This document shows positions 9,090 through 21,308 of a stretch of 64,000 bases of DNA, in pieces (the first letter of the stretch is position 1; each line of letters begins with the position of its first letter). The stretch lies in the NCBI RefSeq assembly GCF_963676685.1, contig NC_092344.1, positions 86,954,749 to 87,018,748 on the forward strand, written 5' to 3'. The translations under genes were made by a program, and so were the position numbers. The DNA comes from Mytilus edulis (lineage: Eukaryota; Mollusca; Bivalvia; Mytilida; Mytilidae). Under the pieces are notes generated by a model. That model was given only the letters and a program-made list of their open reading frames with translations, was not told the origin of the DNA and did not search any database.

Positions 9090-12059
9090 TTTTGATATGC
9101 TTCTGGGTAAATATTTTGATGAATTAACTATCGACAAACACTTTGACATTGTTGTGCTGTCTGGTAAACCAAACAGAGAAACAAAGAACGATAAAAGATA
9201 TCTGTCATAGACTCGTACTATTTCCAATGTTATAAATATCCCCAACTAAAAATCAGTCGTTTAGAACAGGTACATGTATCATAGCACTAAATAGAGCAAT
9301 ATAGATCTGTTTCTTTTTATTTTAATGTTTGGTATCTTATAGTTGTCTATGTGTCTTTGTACTTTTGAGTATTTTTATCCTCGTTTTTGTTGGTTAGAAA
9401 TTATATGCGTAATTGATGTGCGACAAGGTTAGATATAAAAACTTGCGTTGAAAGGGGGGATTAATATTCATCTGAACTATCTTTACAAATTCTAGAAGTG
9501 CTCAAATGAATGGTTGCTGAAACATGCATACTAGAAACATATTTCAACCACTTTGAATATGCATTCTTTTCTATCATTACTCAATAGGTGCTATATAAAA
9601 AACGTAAAATGGAAAAGGATGCAAATTCTATAGTAAAAATACTTTGCAAGAATGAATAATTAAACTAAGTTATGATAAGAACTTGGTGCTAGTTTTGTCT
9701 CACATTGACGGATTCAAGAAACGTTGGCGTGCTGTTTCTAGTGTTGGCGGCATCAACAATTTGTGGTCGTATAATGGTATGATGTTGTCGTCGTGCTAAA
9801 ACATTTGTTTTTCAGACAATAACTTCATTAAGAGGATATGGATCTCAATTAGATTGTACCATAAATTTCTATACTACTATAAAGGAGTTTGGGATTGAGG
9901 TTATTGTCTTGACCGTTTAAGAAAAGGGATCAAGAACAAGGACAATAATTTGTGTTTAAGTGTATGTACATCTGTGAATTTGTATCACATGGTTCCATGC
10001 CCAAAAAGGAAGGTCGTGATTGAGTTTTGGGTTATGGTTTGGAGTTGTATAAGTATTGGGACAAATAATTTCCATCGAGATTATGTGACCCACTTCATTA
10101 TTGATTGTCTGTCTACTATAAAGCTGAAATTGCTAAGTAAAGTATTAAAATTTGTTATTAAGTCAGTTTAAGAAGAGACACCAATGAAAAGTAAACGGTA
10201 TTATTTGTGCAGTTGTAAAAGCTTAAACGCATCTCATTTACATTGAGATAAGTTGGTCTTGTCCCCCACAGTCATGTTTTATTGACTTTAAAACTTTTGC
10301 GAATACATGTTAAAGTTTGTGAAAAGCTCAGTTTAAAGGAAACCATTTTATAGTTGGTATGAAGTTGTATTACAACGACATAACATGATTACCTAGAAAA
10401 TTACTTGGCCCTGTACCTTCAGTCATGATTTATTTTTCCTTGATTTTGTATATTTTCCATGTTAAAGAACTGCTATTTTTCGACTTTTGCATTTCATAAC
10501 ATACAGGTGAGACCTTTCTGTTTGTCAATAGTTTATTTTTATTATAAAATAATAAATTCCGAAGTAATATGCATAATTTATATAACGTACAAAATACTCT
10601 GTGCACATATAGAGTAAACGATTCGCATAATTTTTAAATTTCTTATTGTTAAATACCAATTTTTACACCGTTGACACTAATAGCTGTTCTCAAATTCTCC
10701 GTTGAAATAGATTGCAGACAATTAAACTTTCATTTATAAAAAATATTATGTATAAGTATAGCATTTTTAAACGACTATATTGAACTTTAGGTATGTGAAC
10801 ATAATACTTAAGTTAATACTATTTTTTCCATTATGCATAACACTAATATTGAATACTTCGCATGCCACGTTTGTGCAGCTGCGTTATTTTTAGGGGCATG
10901 TTTCAATTATTGATGTTATCCATTGTTTTGGGTTGAGGTTTTTTGGAAGGGGAAGGAGGGGGGGGGGGGAGTTTCACTCTACAAGTTGATTGAAATAGAC
11001 ACAAACGTTATGTTTCCTTTTATTTCAACATTTTCACTTACATACACTGGCTGGGTATCACAAAGAGAAAGGGCATCGTAGAAAATGGAGCCTTGAAAGT
11101 GTATACTAAATGAAGAAAGCTGTAATAAGGAAGAAAGAGTGTGAAATTTGACGTACATTGCGTGTCTTTTGGTAAAGTTATATGAAAAGTGTGTTATACA
11201 GACACCTTCATTTTAACTGTTTTTATATATTGGTACTGTATTGTTTTTTTCCATTGTAGATGTTTTGTATAGTTGAGATTTAATTATTTAGTCATTTTGA
11301 TTTTATTGTCCATTGTTAAGGCTCCTCAGGTGAATAAAACGCTCGATTGATCGATTGCTGTTTCTTGATGCTCAGTGGAGTATATCTTCTGTATGTTTAG
11401 AACAAACTAACAGTACATTCAGATATCGGATATATATGCGTCAAAGATACAGCAATCAAAATGTACGTCCTGTATTAAATAAGATTTTTTTTATTATTGC
11501 ATACCAAAGCGATTTTTTTAAGATGAAACGTCATTTGCCGTTCGAGTGTTTTACCTTGTTTTTAAACAAAAACAAGTGTTTTAACGTCCTTCACAGGCCG
11601 GAACTTAAGGACGGATGGAAAAATATGTATTTGTGTCGAATAATAACGTATCGATTAATCAAATTTTGAAAGCTTATATAAATGAAGACATAAATGCAAC
11701 GGAAAACTCAATACAGGCTACATCAGTTGTAAGTACGCTTTTTCGCAAAAATGAAATTTCTGTCACCGAGTTTGGATTTTTTAATCTCCATGGCAAAACT
11801 AAGTCAGAGAGAACACATTTCTTTTTAAATGAGTTTTTGTCTTAAGGAAAATCAAAATTAATTTATTGTCCATCTTGTAAACAATTATTGATCAGTATAT
11901 CGGTATTAAATAGTTCATTACTTTATTTAGATTGATTAAAATTGGATAAGATCGACTTATTCATTGTGTAGAAGCCTTCTTTGACCATTTAAATTCCTGA
12001 CCTATATTAAAAAGTCGTTTTATAACCCTTGCAAGTACATAAGTACATGTATTTTACAG
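9090..12059. other. Upstream region of rolling-stone-like copy 1, no gene seen
   Basis: AT-rich sequence conserved with 23015-26185. It includes a long G run (about 10947-10972), shorter in copy 2, that could form a quadruplex, and near 11326 the phrase GAATAAAACGCTCGATTGAT shared by all block copies. No supported ORF or promoter motif was identified. Confidence 0.6.
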
Positions 12060-12167
12060 GTTTAGTTATTCAGTAAGATGACAAGATGTGACGATCTGAA
12101 GAAGGAATTTCAATGTAGCAATTTTGTATTTTATCATGATACCCCTAAACTGTTTGTTCTAGCAGAG
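12060..12167 (+). other. Rolling-stone-like copy 1, coding exon 1
   Basis: The acceptor TATTTTACAG ends at 12059, followed by 18 bases of 5' UTR and the AUG at 12078. It encodes MTRCDDLKKEFQCSNF and on to LFVLAE, 30 codons, with a GTATGT donor at 12168 and phase 0. The acceptor is conserved in all three copies. Confidence 0.8.
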
Positions 12168-15100
12168 GTATGTAGTTACTTATCTATTTTATGTAGATAT
12201 AGGAAGATTTGGTATGAGTGCCAATGAGACAACTCTCCATCCATATGTATTTATCTATCATGTTCTTCAATGCAAAAGCTAATTTTAGTTTATCATCGTG
12301 TCATTATAAAATTATAAATAGTGTATTATAGATGGTGCAAAAATAGTTTAATATCTAAACCAGAAAATTGACCTGAAAATCCTCAAATACACATTCGTTT
12401 TTCCGGTCACATAACCATTGAGGCCAAAAGTGAGCATTTTCGTTTAATTTTGTTTATGATATATAGTCTTACCAATTTTATTGTACAATACCTATTCAAA
12501 GTTTGACATTTCAATTAAGACACAATTTTGAAAGCGTTGAATTTGTTTCTATTATTCCATTTCAGGGGCCAAGTAAAAAAAAAGTATATTAAAGGTTATT
12601 AAAAAATAAATACTAGTGTTGTAAAAATTGATAATTTATGCAATGTGTGTATCTTTTTCTTTTTATTGATAGTGCGGTCCTCGAATCTTATATCCTATAT
12701 GGAATGGATTTTGGTTAGTATGGCATATTGTATGGTTTTCTTTTGATCCATACATTGCATACAGAAATGGTGGAGACGGTGATCCATATTACTTCATATA
12801 TTTGACAAACTGGGGCTATATGCTGGTGGGATTTTATAATCTAGTGGATTTTATTGTTACTTTATATGTCCATGTGAGGAGATCTGATATTGTACATTTA
12901 TCTCCTAAGTCAGGTAGGTTTTTATTGCTGTTATAATTATTAAAACAATCATATAAAACCAAATAAAATATGTAGGTAAATAGTTTGACACCATTTTATA
13001 CGAATTAAAATAGTCACAGACAGGAAAGCAGGATTCTGACAATTGTTTGAATTTTCTTGACTAAACAGGCTCGATTTATTACAGTTATATTGATGAATAC
13101 ATGCGAAAACGTTACAAATGTGAATGGAGAAATATTTAAAAAAAAAAATACATTCGCCTAAACCCCCCTGTGCCATATTTTGCCATTGGAAACCAAAAAA
13201 ATGGCTGATTTATAAATACTAAATCATTGAATGTTCAATGACCGGACGTGGTAGATATTTCAGTGGTTTAAACAAGCACACGTTCCTCTGTTCACACTTA
13301 ATACCTTGAATTCATCTTAAACAAGTTATTTGATTCCAAAAAAAACAAGTATAAACCGTATGGCGTTGTACACCTCTTATATCATTTTTTGTTCAAAATT
13401 ATATTAGAGATTCCTTGATATAAAAACAAGGACTATGCTACTCTAGATAAGAGAATAGGCACCAAAAACAACTAGCAGGATTCTAAATAGTCTTCCGGTG
13501 GATATTTGTTAGATAATGACATCGTGTACCTTATAGTTTTAAATATTTCAATTTGCTGTTTCAGAACAGGTCATCAAAGCAGCCTCCTGGTCCTTCGATA
13601 GTTATTCCTAAGTATTTTATTGAAATCAATTCAATTCGTCAATTTATCTCACATTTCTTCTTCTTACATGATTCTACAGGTCGATATAAAATACAAGTCT
13701 GTAACTCCTATGTTCAAAATATTTTTTTCCAGATAATAAAGATCAAATGCCATGGTATATAAAACTACTGTGGATATTATTTGAGATTAATAACAGTATA
13801 AGTGTCTTGATAACTATAGCATTCTATGGCTTACTGACACCAAGTAAGTAAAGATATGAAATCTCATTTATATGTCATGAAATATATAGAATCATTTTTA
13901 TAACAGCGTTGACAAGACTATTTCTTGGCCGGCTCAGGTTATCAATTGACTGGATCAGATTAGGTGAACGTTTGTCTGTAACGCTCACTTGTCATATCGT
14001 TCGTGTTGTGAACATTTTAACGAGTGGGACGCCATAGGTTCTAAATGCCTAAATAAAATATAACGAATTATTAATAAAGGACTAAATCTTGTGTGATGGT
14101 TAAAATGTTGAAAACTTAAACTTTCTTTTTTTTTCGTCTCGTGAACCTCCATGTACTTTACTCTTTCTTATAATATAATCAAATCCGTACTGGAACGCCT
14201 CTGACAGACTGAGTGAGTGTTAAATCACTGTTATTGATAGCCGATGACTTACCCGTGAAAGGTAAACGATTCAATATAATTACAAACATAATTATTCTGG
14301 TTGTCCATGCTGTTATGAAAATGATTCTATATACAATGTATAAAAAAAACTTTAACAATATATCAGTAAAATGGAACTACTAGCTGCTTTTGTTAAAGAA
14401 GGTACAGGTTTACTATCAATGACTCAACAACCAAACAACACAATTAAACCAATATAGGTATATAGCAGTCAACAAACCGTTTTCAACTACAATATACTAT
14501 AAAGACAAGCTTTTATAGCAATTGGTAATCTCTGAATCGAGAAAAATAGTAAAACAAACAAAAAATGAATTCAATTACAAATTTACACATGTGAAGTTGA
14601 AAATATCAGAGAAACATGAAATTAAAATTAGTTACCCGACGACACTGCATAATCTTTAGATATTTATAGGACAATTCTGGCATCTGACTAGCTAAGGCTC
14701 ATCTAAAATTATAACTACCATATAAACATCCAATAGAACACCCGAGAAGGAAACTGACAAAACAACAATAAATACCCAAAGATAGCCACTGTTGTAAAGG
14801 AACTGTTCTCGGACACACATTAAAGTAGTCGACTATATATAACAGAAAGAGAATAATCAGAGTACTAAAGTACTGACTATCGGATGACCGCAAGTTCTTG
14901 TGGATTGTCCGACAGGCTCTTGTCTCAGAAAAAAAATATCACACCTGAAAGTGAGGTTAATGTTCGTGCGTGGATGATAAATCAATGACAGGGAATTCAT
15001 ACTCACATTAATGACTTTATATTGTAGTGATACAAATCAGTACATTACATGCTTTTGTATATCATCCTATTCTACTATATTAATAATAATGCAGTGCAAC

Positions 15101-16253
15101 TGCATGGTGGACACGTCACTCTTCTGTAATAAATCGATTTTTCTAAACGAATGGATTTGAGTAGGCATTCGTATTTTCCCGCAAAAATGTTTAATCATCC
15201 ATGCTATGATATCGTTTCTTCAGATTGCAAACGTTCTTGAGATATTCTTCTGCATGCGTGTGCATCGATGTTAATGATTTTTTACTCATATGTATATACA
15301 CATAACAAACCATTTTAATATCAATAAGGAATGTCAGTTTGCACTTGATGCTGTCTACGTATTCATCATGTTTATCTGTTTATAGATCGGTTAAAAAACC
15401 CAAAACGAATATTTTAAAAGTAATGGAAATCTAGGCGATAACAATACACTAGGATTCCCTCATGGTCATCCTCTGTTAAAAGGAACCAATTATAACCAAT
15501 AGTTCACGACATTATAGTATAATAAAAAAAATAAGATATTAAACATCATTCAAAAGATCTTCTAATTAGATATGTAAGAAAAATCAGTCGGATCTACGGG
15601 TTACATGGACACAAAAAGATAAACAAATGCTGTTACGTAACAAACAGGATATCTATGAAGTGTAAATAATCGGGTGAGACCGAGAAACTATCTATTTTTA
15701 ATTGTGAATCATTAAAAAAACATTTGATCAATAGATTCCATAAATAGATTTAAAGAAAGGCTTTAGTTTTATGACTTATTTTTAAAATTAAATATGAGTC
15801 TTGATTTGAAAAAGAAAGTATAAAAATGAGATGAATTAATATTGAATTATTTTTTTTTCAGGTGGTGACCCAACTAGTATAGAAAAACACGCTTTAAACT
15901 CAGTATATGTGCTGTTGAATTTTTTTATCTGTGCCAAACCTGTTCGATTATTACATGTTATATATCCGTTAATAATTGGTGCTATTTATGTAATATTTTC
16001 CGTGATTTATCAAGTTGGAGGAGATGGAGCAGCAATATATCCGGTTTTAGACTGGGACCAAGCTGGAACGACAATTATATATGTCGTAGTTCTCACATGC
16101 ATTGGTGTTCCTGTCGTTCACATGGCTTTCTTTGCTATGTATCAGCTACGCATATTTATCCACGACAAATGTTGTGCTAAAAGTGGAGTGCAGTGTTATA
16201 CTGAACAAACCGCAATCAGAACTGGAGAAAGTGGTGTAACGTCTTACATGTGA
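12078..16253 (+). CDS. Rolling-stone-like multi-pass membrane protein, copy 1 (intact)
   Basis: Four coding exons, 12078-12167, 12673-12913, 13733-13843 and 15862-16253, join in frame with GT/AG borders (phases 0, 1, 1) to give 277 codons and a stop. That is the usual size for the Protein rolling stone family. Family hallmarks are FYNLVDFIVTLY (about 89-100), HALNSVYVLL (157-166), CAKPVRLLHVIYP (171-183) and IYPVLDWDQAGTT (about 206-218). About five hydrophobic segments (near 43-54, 72-98, 121-145, 160-196, 215-245) predict a multi-pass plasma-membrane protein. The family's founder acts in Drosophila myoblast fusion; the molecular activity is unknown and a mussel role is not implied. An AG acceptor at 12058-12059 suggests a non-coding first exon upstream. 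It is the only intact one of three tandem copies. Confidence 0.88.
12193..12250. repeat. Fragment of dispersed repeat R2 in intron 1, copy 1
   Basis: ATAGGAAGATTTGGTATGAG followed by TGCCAATGAGACAACTCTCC matches the family also seen at 25608, 27407 and 53667. It is absent from the same intron position of copy 3. The deletion that damaged copy 2 exon 1 ends inside this repeat. Confidence 0.7.
12673..12913 (+). other. Rolling-stone-like copy 1, coding exon 2
   Basis: 241 nt, phase 0 in and phase 1 out. Encodes CGPRILYPIWNGFWLVW through SDIVHLSPKS with the first long hydrophobic segments. Acceptor TTGATAG, donor GTAGGT. Confidence 0.85.
13733..13843 (+). other. Rolling-stone-like copy 1, coding exon 3
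   Basis: 111 nt, phase 1 in and out. Encodes DNKDQMPWYIKLLWILFEIN through AFYGLLTP. Acceptor TTTTTTCCAG, donor GTAAGT. Confidence 0.85.
13844..15861. other. Intron 3 of rolling-stone-like copy 1
   Basis: About 2 kb of AT-rich sequence with no gene. It is collinear with copy 2 intron 3 except that it lacks the 1.6-kb TIR element present there; the empty site lies near 14160-14180. Confidence 0.75.
15862..16253 (+). other. Rolling-stone-like copy 1, coding exon 4
   Basis: 392 nt to the stop codon, phase 1 in. Encodes GDPTSIEKHALNSVYVLL through the C-terminus GESGVTSYM, and contains the CAKPVRLLHVIYP and YPVLDW family motifs. Confidence 0.9.
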
Positions 16254-17438
16254 TGAAAGTATCAGCATTTCAACTCATCTATGCTTGTGAATTCTTTTAT
16301 TCTTTTAACATTTTTATTTCATATCTTATGAGAGCGCAGATTCATTCATATTCATGTCACATTGTATTGTATTTATTTTTTATATTCTTTTTATTCAAAT
16401 TTCTGAACCAGCATATTGTGCATTCGCAAGCATTTAACCTGTGAACAATATATCATCATTATTCAATTCTGCAGACTAGCATTGACAATACTTTTTTAAA
16501 TGTTCATTATATTCAGTCATACGAAATAAAATCTTCGAAAGTCTGCGCTGGCTTTCAGAGTATTGTTAAACTAGCATCATAGAATTACTAACCTCAGGTA
16601 GTTGTCTTCGTTCTCTAGAGCAAAACCAAACCGTTTTCTTAAATGTCTTCCAGACTGAGTATATTAAAAGTTCGGAAAGATTTCTAATTGTCTAGATAGC
16701 AAACCATGATCGCACACACACCATCATTCAAGTAAAAGTTTTTCCTTTTTTTTCTTTTTCTTTTTCGTTTGTTTAATTTGTATTTTCTTTTTTGTGTTTT
16801 TGTTTTCTAAATATTCATTTATTCATTTATTTATTTTTATATATTTTTTTTCTTTATTTTTTTTTCTTTCTTTCTTCACTTCTCTGTCTTTTGACATAAA
16901 TCTATATAGATATATAGATATACCATTCTATACATGCATGTTCATACATATATTTTGTATTATTTTGCCATACTTCTAACTTTTAAAATAGCGTATATTG
17001 AAGAGCGTATTGTATCCTCTTTCCAAACTTAGAAGTTACTGAATCGAAAATTTAAGAATGAAGAATTGTTAACGATATAAAAGGTATAATTTAACTGTGG
17101 TTTACATATGGTTTACATATAAAATAGATCTTGGAACAGTATGTCTTACAAAACATATGTTCCTGAATAGATGCGCACAAATGTAACCAAATTCTTTATT
17201 ACTTTGAACTTTACAATAGAAAAACAAAAGACGTAGGGTGTCTATTTGATGACGCATAATCAGTACATGCACAACAAATAAAAACACACAAAAAGCAAAA
17301 GAACGGCGCTTGTATTGCTGTTCTTTATCTCAAAGTCACAGTGAGACTTCAACACGGCGCAAAAAAGCTCTCACCTCACTGAAAGTTTACTACGGCCCCT
17401 AGCACCGGCTTGAGCGAAATTCTTTGAATAAAACTTTG
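16254..17438. other. 3' flank of copy 1, no gene
   Basis: 16254-16980 is conserved with copy 2 and includes a long T/C-rich strand-asymmetric tract at 16740-16880. Beyond 16990 homology stops. 16990-17438 is AT-rich with nothing recognised. Confidence 0.6.
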
Positions 17439-18107
17439 AGGTAGCACTCCACAGTTAGGTGTGTAGTTTCGCATTTTGGCCCCTGTGGATTTTTTAAATA
17501 TGAGAGCTAGTGTGCAATAAAATTCATTTTTAGATAGCTGAGTATTAAAATAGCCTTTGTATTGGGTTTATATGAACAACAAGGTTATGTTATGTATGTA
17601 ATATAGGCTGTTTTCTGTATGACAGTCCGTATTTGCATGTCCATACCATACATTGGTCCGGCAATTATTGTAATGTTATTTTCCAACTTTTTATCGCACG
17701 AACTTTGTGATTGGATTTTACGAAAAAATGAGGCGACAGACACCCATTTTTTATTTGATCATTAGGAAGATTTATGAAAACAGTTTCTAAAAAGGTATCA
17801 CTCAAAGGCATTGAAATTCTAGTTTGATCCAAATTTTGGGGGGATATGTGACATGTTCCCCCCCCCCTCTTTTTGCAATATTTTATGGTAAATAAATGCA
17901 GAATGTTGCCATGGATACACATAAAAGGAATTAATTTTCACCCTTTTAACTTTTGAAAATAAAATCTATGGAAGATACTGATTACATACATATGCACATG
18001 TACAACACAAATAGTTAGGTTAATGTATTAGAAATCCAGGAATAGGAGATGATAAAACATTTTGGGGCTCATTTTTAATTTTATTTTCTAACTGTGGAGT
18101 GCTACCT
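17439..18107. mobile_element. MITE with 20-bp perfect TIRs
   Basis: AGGTAGCACTCCACAGTTAG at 17439-17458 is exactly inverted at 18088-18107. The 669-bp interior has no transposase; the short minus-strand ORF at 17665-17922 is not convincing. A target-site duplication is not evident, so the superfamily is open. Confidence 0.7.
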
Positions 18108-18673
18108 GAAATAGGATTCACCACCTAATCAGGCCCGGTCAATAGAGAACATACGGGAAAGTAGAACATATTCAAAACAAAATAGTTCATACGCACCGGT
18201 GTATATCTTAAATTCTAACATGACGTCCTTCAAACGCTTTGAGTACACACCCGTGGTAAAATATGAATATATTGCCAGTGCTGTTCCGATTGTGCTCCCA
18301 CGTCATATGCTTTTTTATGAATGAGATACCCGACGTCATAGAACAATGACGTTAGAATGTAAGCATTTTACGGGAAAATACACGCTTGTGAATCCGAAAA
18401 TCATCACAAGGAAACATACACAAATGATGCTAAAATGTGGCAAAAGCCCTTTATTGTACATCATATAAGACATATAAATAAATTATCATTCAAATTCATC
18501 CAAAACTGTCTAAATACATTATTTTAAATAGTTTAAGCATGTCACTAATGCAGTTTGCTCCGTTCTTTTACGCTAGTTTATTAGTGCGTTTATTTATGGG
18601 AACGGCAAATATTTGCCTACACCTAGAGCGCTTCGATCCAAAAGAATTGCCGTATGTGTCCTATCAGAATCGA
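18108..18673. other. Intergenic, no gene
   Basis: AT-rich sequence. It includes CACCCGTGGTAAAATATGAA near 18249, which echoes the arm of the hairpin that follows and may be a degraded relative. Nothing else was recognised. Confidence 0.5.
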
Positions 18674-18831
18674 AATAATTCATGGGGGCTTGAATATATC
18701 TAGATTTTACCACGGGTTGTCACTTTATGCCGATATTTTACCCCTCGCTATCGCTCAGGGGTAAAATATTTGTCATAAAGGGCCAACCCGTGGTAAAATC
18801 ACGATATATTCAAGCCCCCATGAATTATTTC
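18674..18831. repeat. Long near-perfect hairpin (about 57-bp arms)
   Basis: AAATAATTCATGGGGGCTTG and following bases (18674-18732) are inverted at 18773-18831. The loop is itself paired: TATTTTACCCCT and AGGGGTAAAATA around CGCTATCGCTC. The whole 158 nt can form one extended stem. It is probably a small palindromic MITE; no transcript evidence is available. Confidence 0.75.
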
Positions 18832-19437
18832 TTAAGTATATGTAGCATACATTTTGATAATTGAGGTCTCAAATAAAAGGTGAAGGACAAGTGATCCTTG
18901 TAGAACACCCAATGTACTGATTATTTTGTATAATAAAAAGAATCTATCAATGAATTCTAAAATTGAGGGCATATATAGCCTGTTTCTCGGATATGAAGTG
19001 CCTGGTTTGGTGTTACAGTTCATCGCTGTCAATATAAACCCAAAAGCTGTGCGCAAATGTAGCCAAACGCGCTAGCAAACGTAAGGATTTTTAGGCGCAA
19101 ATGGGCTGCACCGATCTATGCAACCCTCATAAGAATAGGCAACAAAATCTTAACATTTATAAATTTATATTAATATTTTATTTAATGTATACAGGTTATG
19201 TATCGAATCGAAACTTAGTGTATATGGAAAGAATTTTTTTATTAGTTGTTATTGGCTTTGAACTAGCGATAAGTAACTCCGAGTACTTTCAGATATTCTC
19301 TTACGGCCTTGTTGTTGTTTTGATGTACAAGTACCCGCCCACGTCCACTCTGTGTTTTGTTTATTGTATTTCTATTTGTATTTATCTGATGAGTTCAGCC
19401 TGTTTCAACGGATTTTTATTCTTATGTTTTATTGTTA

Positions 19438-19615
19438 AACCATTGTCCAATTTTGTGGGGAGGGTTGGGCTCCCGCTTATATCTTTAACAGTGCCACATG
19501 CTGTACCGGTCCCAAGTTAGGAGCCTGTAATTTAGTTGTTGCCGTTTGTTGCTGTGTTTAATATTTTATGTTTTTTCTCGTTTGAATTTCGGGTTCTCTT
19601 ATAGCTGACTATTAT
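19438..19615 (-). repeat. Dispersed repeat R2-related fragment, inverted
   Basis: CCCAAGTTAGGAGCCTGTAA and, further on, CTCGTTTGAATT with CTCTTATAGCTGACTAT correspond, reverse-complemented, to the 3' half of the repeat at 27407-27730. The 139-codon ORF at 19101-19520 ends in it and was not accepted as a gene. Confidence 0.6.
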
Positions 19616-19628
19616 TATTATCATTATT

Positions 19629-20495
19629 AGGTCTTTCCACTTTTGTGTGGAAAGACCTATTGTTTTTCTTCTGATTTCATTTCTATCATGTAAACCATAA
19701 GTGATAGAGACCTGGGATGTTTTGATTTGAGCTCCTTGGTCCAAAAAAATGAAAATTAGGTCAAGGTCAAAGGTCAAGGTCATATTCTAATTTTTGAATT
19801 TGGCTTATTTTCACTTATTCCCAAAAACCGTATAAGATATCAACAAATTATTTTTACTAAATTGTAAGATGCGACATGTCGCAACACGTAAATTTTGCTT
19901 GCAAGGGTAGTTGAACGTAAAAGGGAGTTTTCTCCCCTCCTGTATTTGGAAATACGCGTATGGTGATATAACTCATTAACCAAATATAATTAAGACCTGT
20001 GGTCTTTTGATTTGAGGTCCTTGGTTCATGACCTTGAAATTGAGCGCAAGGTCATAGATTAATTTGACGTTCTCGATTTTGACCTTTGCTTTTACCTCAT
20101 ATGTATACATGATAAAGCCATGAGACTTTTGGCAAAATGTATCAAACCATTTAACCTTGAAAAAAACAACTGGAAGTGACCTTGTATAAACCGTAAATAG
20201 CTATCTTTTGTATTTTATTAATATAAAAGTATATAGAACCAGATATTTTTGGAATCAGTGTTAAGTAAATATTCAAATATTATCGGAAGTAACATTTTTC
20301 AAACCGGAAGTAACAAATTATCTCCCTTATTTAAAAAATATTGTAAAGAAACCATATATTTTTGGAATCAGTGTACAATCAGCTATCATTTGACGATTGA
20401 AATGACATTTTAAACTTAATTTTACAACTTTCATATTAAAATACATTGTTTTTGGTGCAAAGACCTTCAATTGTTCTCTGAACAATTGGTTTTTG
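19629..20495. mobile_element. Hairpin-ended repeat, family D (GGTCTTTCCAC)
   Basis: Left end: perfect 12-bp stem AGGTCTTTCCAC / GTGGAAAGACCT with a 6-base loop (19629-19658). Right end: perfect 9-bp stem CAATTGTTC / GAACAATTG with loop TCT (20468-20488). The interior has GGTCAAGGTCAAAGGTCAAG and paired phrases such as TATTTTTGGAATCAGTGT (20247 and 20368). No TIRs and no ORF. Same architecture as the elements at 55080, 59605 and 61986. Confidence 0.6.
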
Positions 20496-20504
20496 ATTAC
20501 TATT

Positions 20505-20600
20505 ATTATTATTTATAGTGCTTATATAGCGCTTATCTAAATAAACATTATCTCTAAGCGCTTTACAATGCATAAAAAACAATGATACAAGTGCATATAA
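20505..20600. repeat. Short dispersed repeat with AGCGCTTTACA motif
   Basis: TATAGTGCTTATATAGCGCT and TCTAAGCGCTTTACAATG form the kind of motif pair seen in many invertebrate short repeats. Borders are uncertain. Confidence 0.4.
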
Positions 20601-20867
20601 ACAAATTTAAAAATAGAATAAAAAAAAGAAACCGTAAAAAAAATACCAGTCAATATATGAAAATTAAAAATTACTAATAGAAAATAATTTAAAATATAAA
20701 CAAATTTTTGAAAAAATATTAAAAGAAAATCAACAGAAGTACTTCAATTTAAAAATTGGACTAATAGCTTTATGTCTAAAAATAAAAAGAGTAAAGGAAA
20801 TAAAATTCGATAAAAAAAAGTAAGTATGAGGAATGTCTACAAAAATAAAAAGTGTAAAGGAAATAAA

Positions 20868-20985
20868 GACTATGCGGTATGGATTTTGCTCATTGTTGAA
20901 GGCCGTACAATGATCTTAATAGTTTTAAATTTCTGTGTCAATTGGTCTCTTGTGAAGAGTTGTTTCATTGGCAATCATACCACAT
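20868..20985 (-). repeat. Dispersed repeat R2 fragment, inverted
   Basis: GCTCATTGTTGAAGGCCGTA through CATTGGCAATCATACCACAT is the reverse complement of part of the repeat at 27407-27530, with a small internal deletion. Confidence 0.7.
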
Positions 20986-20989
20986 TTTT

Positions 20990-21308
20990 ATATTCTTATT
21001 GTCAAATTGTGAAGTGCTAAAGACAAAAATAATTTTGTTAAAATGATTTTGGAAGTGTTTTTTTTATAAATATTGGTTTTAAAACTTTCTTCATTATAAC
21101 ATTTAAAATTATGTGTAAATATTGATTTCCTTGGAACAAAAAGAAATTGTAAAAATTAGGTCATGCGATTTGATTATTTGTAATTAAGCTAAAAGTAATT
21201 AGAACAGAGTGTCATGTAAGCGCCTAATTATTGAATTTGGATTCTCTTTACTGTAAGTTAATTAAGCCGGCATTGTTATATATCCTATGAGGTCACTAAA
21301 ACATGTAT
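20990..21308. other. Intergenic between copies 1 and 2, no gene
   Basis: AT-rich sequence with nothing recognised. The duplicated block resumes at about 21309. Confidence 0.5.

Larger units (their letters stand above)
7915..16990. repeat. Duplicated block copy 1 (gene-bearing part)
   Basis: Collinear with 21836-33670 (copy 2) and, with gaps, with 33955-42385 (copy 3), over exons, introns and flanks. The 3' flank 16254-16990 matches 32973-33665, including a CTTTTT-rich tract (16740-16880). Homology to copy 2 ends near 16980. By eye most stretches differ at only a few positions per hundred; no identity was computed. Confidence 0.85.

Noticed and set aside
16794..16979. T-rich ORF rich in Phe
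   Set aside because: Low-complexity pyrimidine tract.
19101..19520. 139-codon hydrophobic ORF
   Set aside because: Its 3' part is an inverted dispersed repeat, and the hydrophobicity follows from T-rich composition.
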